Under the pieces are notes generated by a model, which was given only the letters and a program-made list of their open reading frames with translations, did not search any database and had not been told where the DNA came from. A program made the position numbers and the translations under genes. A stretch of DNA of 5,837 nucleotides from an uncultured Eubacteriales bacterium (lineage in GTDB: Bacteria > Bacillota > Clostridia > Oscillospirales > Acutalibacteraceae), in contig CAKRVQ010000079.1 of NCBI GenBank assembly GCA_934408795.1, positions 1-5,837 on the forward strand. The letters are read 5' to 3'. Shown here piece by piece: positions 5,109 to 5,837 of the stretch. The stretch's first letter is position 1. Each line of letters begins with the position of its first letter.

Positions 5109-5244
5109 TGTGATATAAACCTCCGTTATATGAATACGGCGCCGATGGGGCGCGTTCCGCTTTTTTGCTTTGTCCGACGGTGCCGTCGATCGGCGGGGGC
5201 AAAGGTGCCTGTCGACCCGCCTTTGCGGCACTTTTCCGACCGTT
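5109..5244 (-). promoter_or_regulatory. Long structured 5' leader of the two-helix membrane protein gene
   Basis: Between the predicted transcription start (about 5244) and the start codon lie about 135 nt that can fold extensively. Pairings seen: 5220-5226 with 5199-5205 (7 bp, GCAAAGG/CCTTTGC); 5216-5221 with 5192-5197 (GGCGGG/CCCGCC), which shares bases 5220-5221 with the first so the two exclude each other; 5184-5188 with 5175-5179 (CGACG/CGTCG, 4-nt loop); and 5149-5153 with 5139-5143 close to the ribosome binding site. The exclusive pairings look switch-like. I do not match it to a known riboswitch class. Confidence 0.45.
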
Positions 5245-5250
5245 TCGTAA

Positions 5251-5279
5251 ATTATACCATTAAATGATCGTTTTGTAAA
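5251..5279 (-). promoter_or_regulatory. Sigma-A promoter for the two-helix membrane protein gene
   Basis: On the - strand TTTACA (5279-5274) and TATAAT (5256-5251) are separated by exactly 17 nt: five of six -35 matches and a perfect -10. Transcription should start near 5244, giving the long leader described separately. It is divergent from the pheS promoter, with the two -35 boxes 65 nt apart. Confidence 0.8.
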
Positions 5280-5344
5280 GAAGAGGCAGCGAGATCGAGG
5301 CACGATAATTCAACGGTCCGTATGTATTATTTCTCCGAAACCCC

Positions 5345-5373
5345 TTGAAATCCGCCGAAAACGATGATATAAT
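5345..5373 (+). promoter_or_regulatory. Sigma-A promoter of the pheS T-box transcript
   Basis: TTGAAA (5345-5350) and TATAAT (5368-5373) are spaced by 17 nt. The predicted start near 5380 falls just before the first conserved T-box sequences, which supports the assignment independently. Confidence 0.87.
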
Positions 5374-5379
5374 CAAATA

Positions 5380-5673
5380 AATCGCAGAAAGGCTGAGAAG
5401 GAGAAGAGTAGATCTTCCTGACCCGAAAAGAGATTGCCGTCATCGGCTGAAAGCGGCATCGGGATAACAGATGATCGAAGTTCGCTCCGGAGCTGCCGTG
5501 CAAAAACGGGTGTTTCCACTCGGAGTAGGCTCGGTCGGCCGCGAACCGTTATATTCGCAATTGAGTGCCCGACGGCATTGACCTTTTGTATCATGCAGGT
5601 CGGGAATTCGGGTGGTACCGCGGAGAGTTATGCTTCGTCCCAGGATATAATATCGGGGGACGGAGCTTTTTTT
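5380..5673 (+). promoter_or_regulatory. Phenylalanine T-box leader (tRNA-Phe sensor) with terminator
   Basis: This RNA leader binds uncharged tRNA-Phe and then allows transcription into pheS. Stem I is laid out as expected: GGAG (5400-5403) pairs CTCC (5485-5488); an AGTA/GAA loop follows; GATC (5411-5414) pairs GATC (5473-5476); the distal AGAGA lies at 5429-5433, with a GGCTGAAAGC apical part at 5444-5453. The specifier is TTC at 5481-5483, the Phe codon, followed by a purine as is usual. Further helices: TGCCGT (5494-5499) with ACGGCA (5572-5577), CACTC (5517-5521) with GAGTG (5563-5567), and stem III GACCT (5580-5584) with AGGTC (5597-5601). The T-box core GGGTGGTACCGCG is at 5610-5622; TGGT at 5613-5616 would pair with the ACCA end of tRNA-Phe. 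The terminator hairpin ends the element. Confidence 0.95.
5632..5673 (+). terminator. T-box intrinsic terminator before pheS
   Basis: A 10-bp stem, 5632-5641 with 5657-5666 (one G-U pair), and an internal GATA/TATC pairing are followed by seven T at 5667-5673. The 5' arm overlaps the part of the leader that would form the antiterminator with the T-box sequence, so the two folds exclude each other and the tRNA charge decides between them. Confidence 0.92.
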
Positions 5674-5712
5674 GTTTGCTTTCGTTCCTTACGAAAAAAG
5701 AGAGGAATAAAG

Positions 5713-5837
5713 ATGAGAGAAAAGCTTGAACAGATCAGGCAGGAGGCTATCAGCTCGTTAAGATCGGCAAAGGATCTTCGGGAGCTTGATGATGTCAGAG
5801 TAAGGTTCCTCGGCAAGAAAGGGGAACTGACCTCCAT
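5713..5837 (+). CDS. pheS: Phenylalanyl-tRNA synthetase alpha subunit, N-terminal part (runs off the window)
   Basis: The ATG at 5713 follows AGAGGA (5701-5706) with 6-nt spacing and lies 40 nt beyond the T-box terminator. The 41 visible residues, MREKLEQIRQEAISSL then DLRELDDVRVRFLGKKGELTS, match the N-terminal coiled-coil arm of PheS, which contacts tRNA-Phe; R-V-[RK]-[FY]-L-G-K-K-G-x-[LI]-T is a family hallmark. The full protein is usually about 340 residues and forms an alpha2-beta2 tetramer with PheT, which normally follows. The catalytic domain lies outside the window. The Phe-specific T-box upstream confirms the assignment independently and indicates induction when charged tRNA-Phe is scarce. 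Confidence 0.96.
   Translation, partial: MREKLEQIRQEAISSLRSAKDLRELDDVRVRFLGKKGELTS

Noticed and set aside
5199..5245. Cyclic-di-GMP (GEMM) riboswitch, suggested by a GCCGCAAAGG stretch on the - strand
   Set aside because: The remaining conserved GEMM blocks, including the GGCAAACC-like start and the tetraloop-receptor helix, are not visible.
5109..5303. N-terminal extension of the two-helix membrane protein by 65 residues
   Set aside because: The extension spans a near-consensus promoter and a structured leader, while a GGAGGT ribosome binding site precedes the ATG at 5108.
1..5837. CRISPR array, tRNA or rRNA gene, insertion sequence, integrase or prophage gene
   Set aside because: No regularly spaced repeats, no cloverleaf with a TTCGA-type arm, no rRNA signature and no transposase or integrase motif were found on either strand.

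Overview
The window looks like a chromosomal segment of an anaerobic Firmicute of class Clostridia, probably Oscillospiraceae/Ruminococcaceae-like. The grounds are strong AGGAGG-type ribosome binding sites, sigma-A promoters, an LPXTG cell-wall anchor, a tRNA-sensing T-box leader in front of pheS, and a moderate GC content. The species cannot be read from the sequence.

Left third (1-2258, + strand): a surface-protein cluster. It holds the 3' end of a secreted beta-strand protein, a 197-aa secreted protein with a clear signal peptide, a 158-aa single-pass protein with an extracellular beta-rich domain, and a 236-aa LPXTG protein. The C-terminus of the truncated first gene matches that of the 158-aa protein, so the locus contains at least two copies of one family. 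The gaps at 130-246 and 841-1056 hold several hairpins and an AT-rich repeat-bearing region that may be regulatory.

Centre (2259-2942): a decayed fragment of an ABC exporter that keeps the signature motif, Walker B and H-loop but has lost Walker A and the membrane domain. A strong 12-bp hairpin follows it.

Right-centre (2943-4389, - strand): a two-gene unit, ADP-dependent NAD(P)H-hydrate dehydratase (nnrD, metabolite repair) followed 16 nt later by a small lipoprotein. The only strong Shine-Dalgarno of nnrD lies inside the open frame and is spaced for an AUU start codon, with no ATG, GTG or TTG at the right distance.

Right end (4532-5837): a 180-aa two-helix membrane protein of unknown function on the - strand, with its own sigma-A promoter, a structured 5' leader of about 135 nt and an intrinsic terminator. 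Divergent from it, a second sigma-A promoter drives a phenylalanine T-box leader (specifier UUC) with its terminator and the start of pheS, which runs off the window.

The T-box/pheS unit and nnrD are firmly recognisable. The surface proteins, the lipoprotein and the two-helix protein belong to families without assigned function. The most interesting points are the apparent AUU start of nnrD, the leader with mutually exclusive pairings upstream of the two-helix protein, and the surface cluster ending at an ABC-transporter breakpoint.
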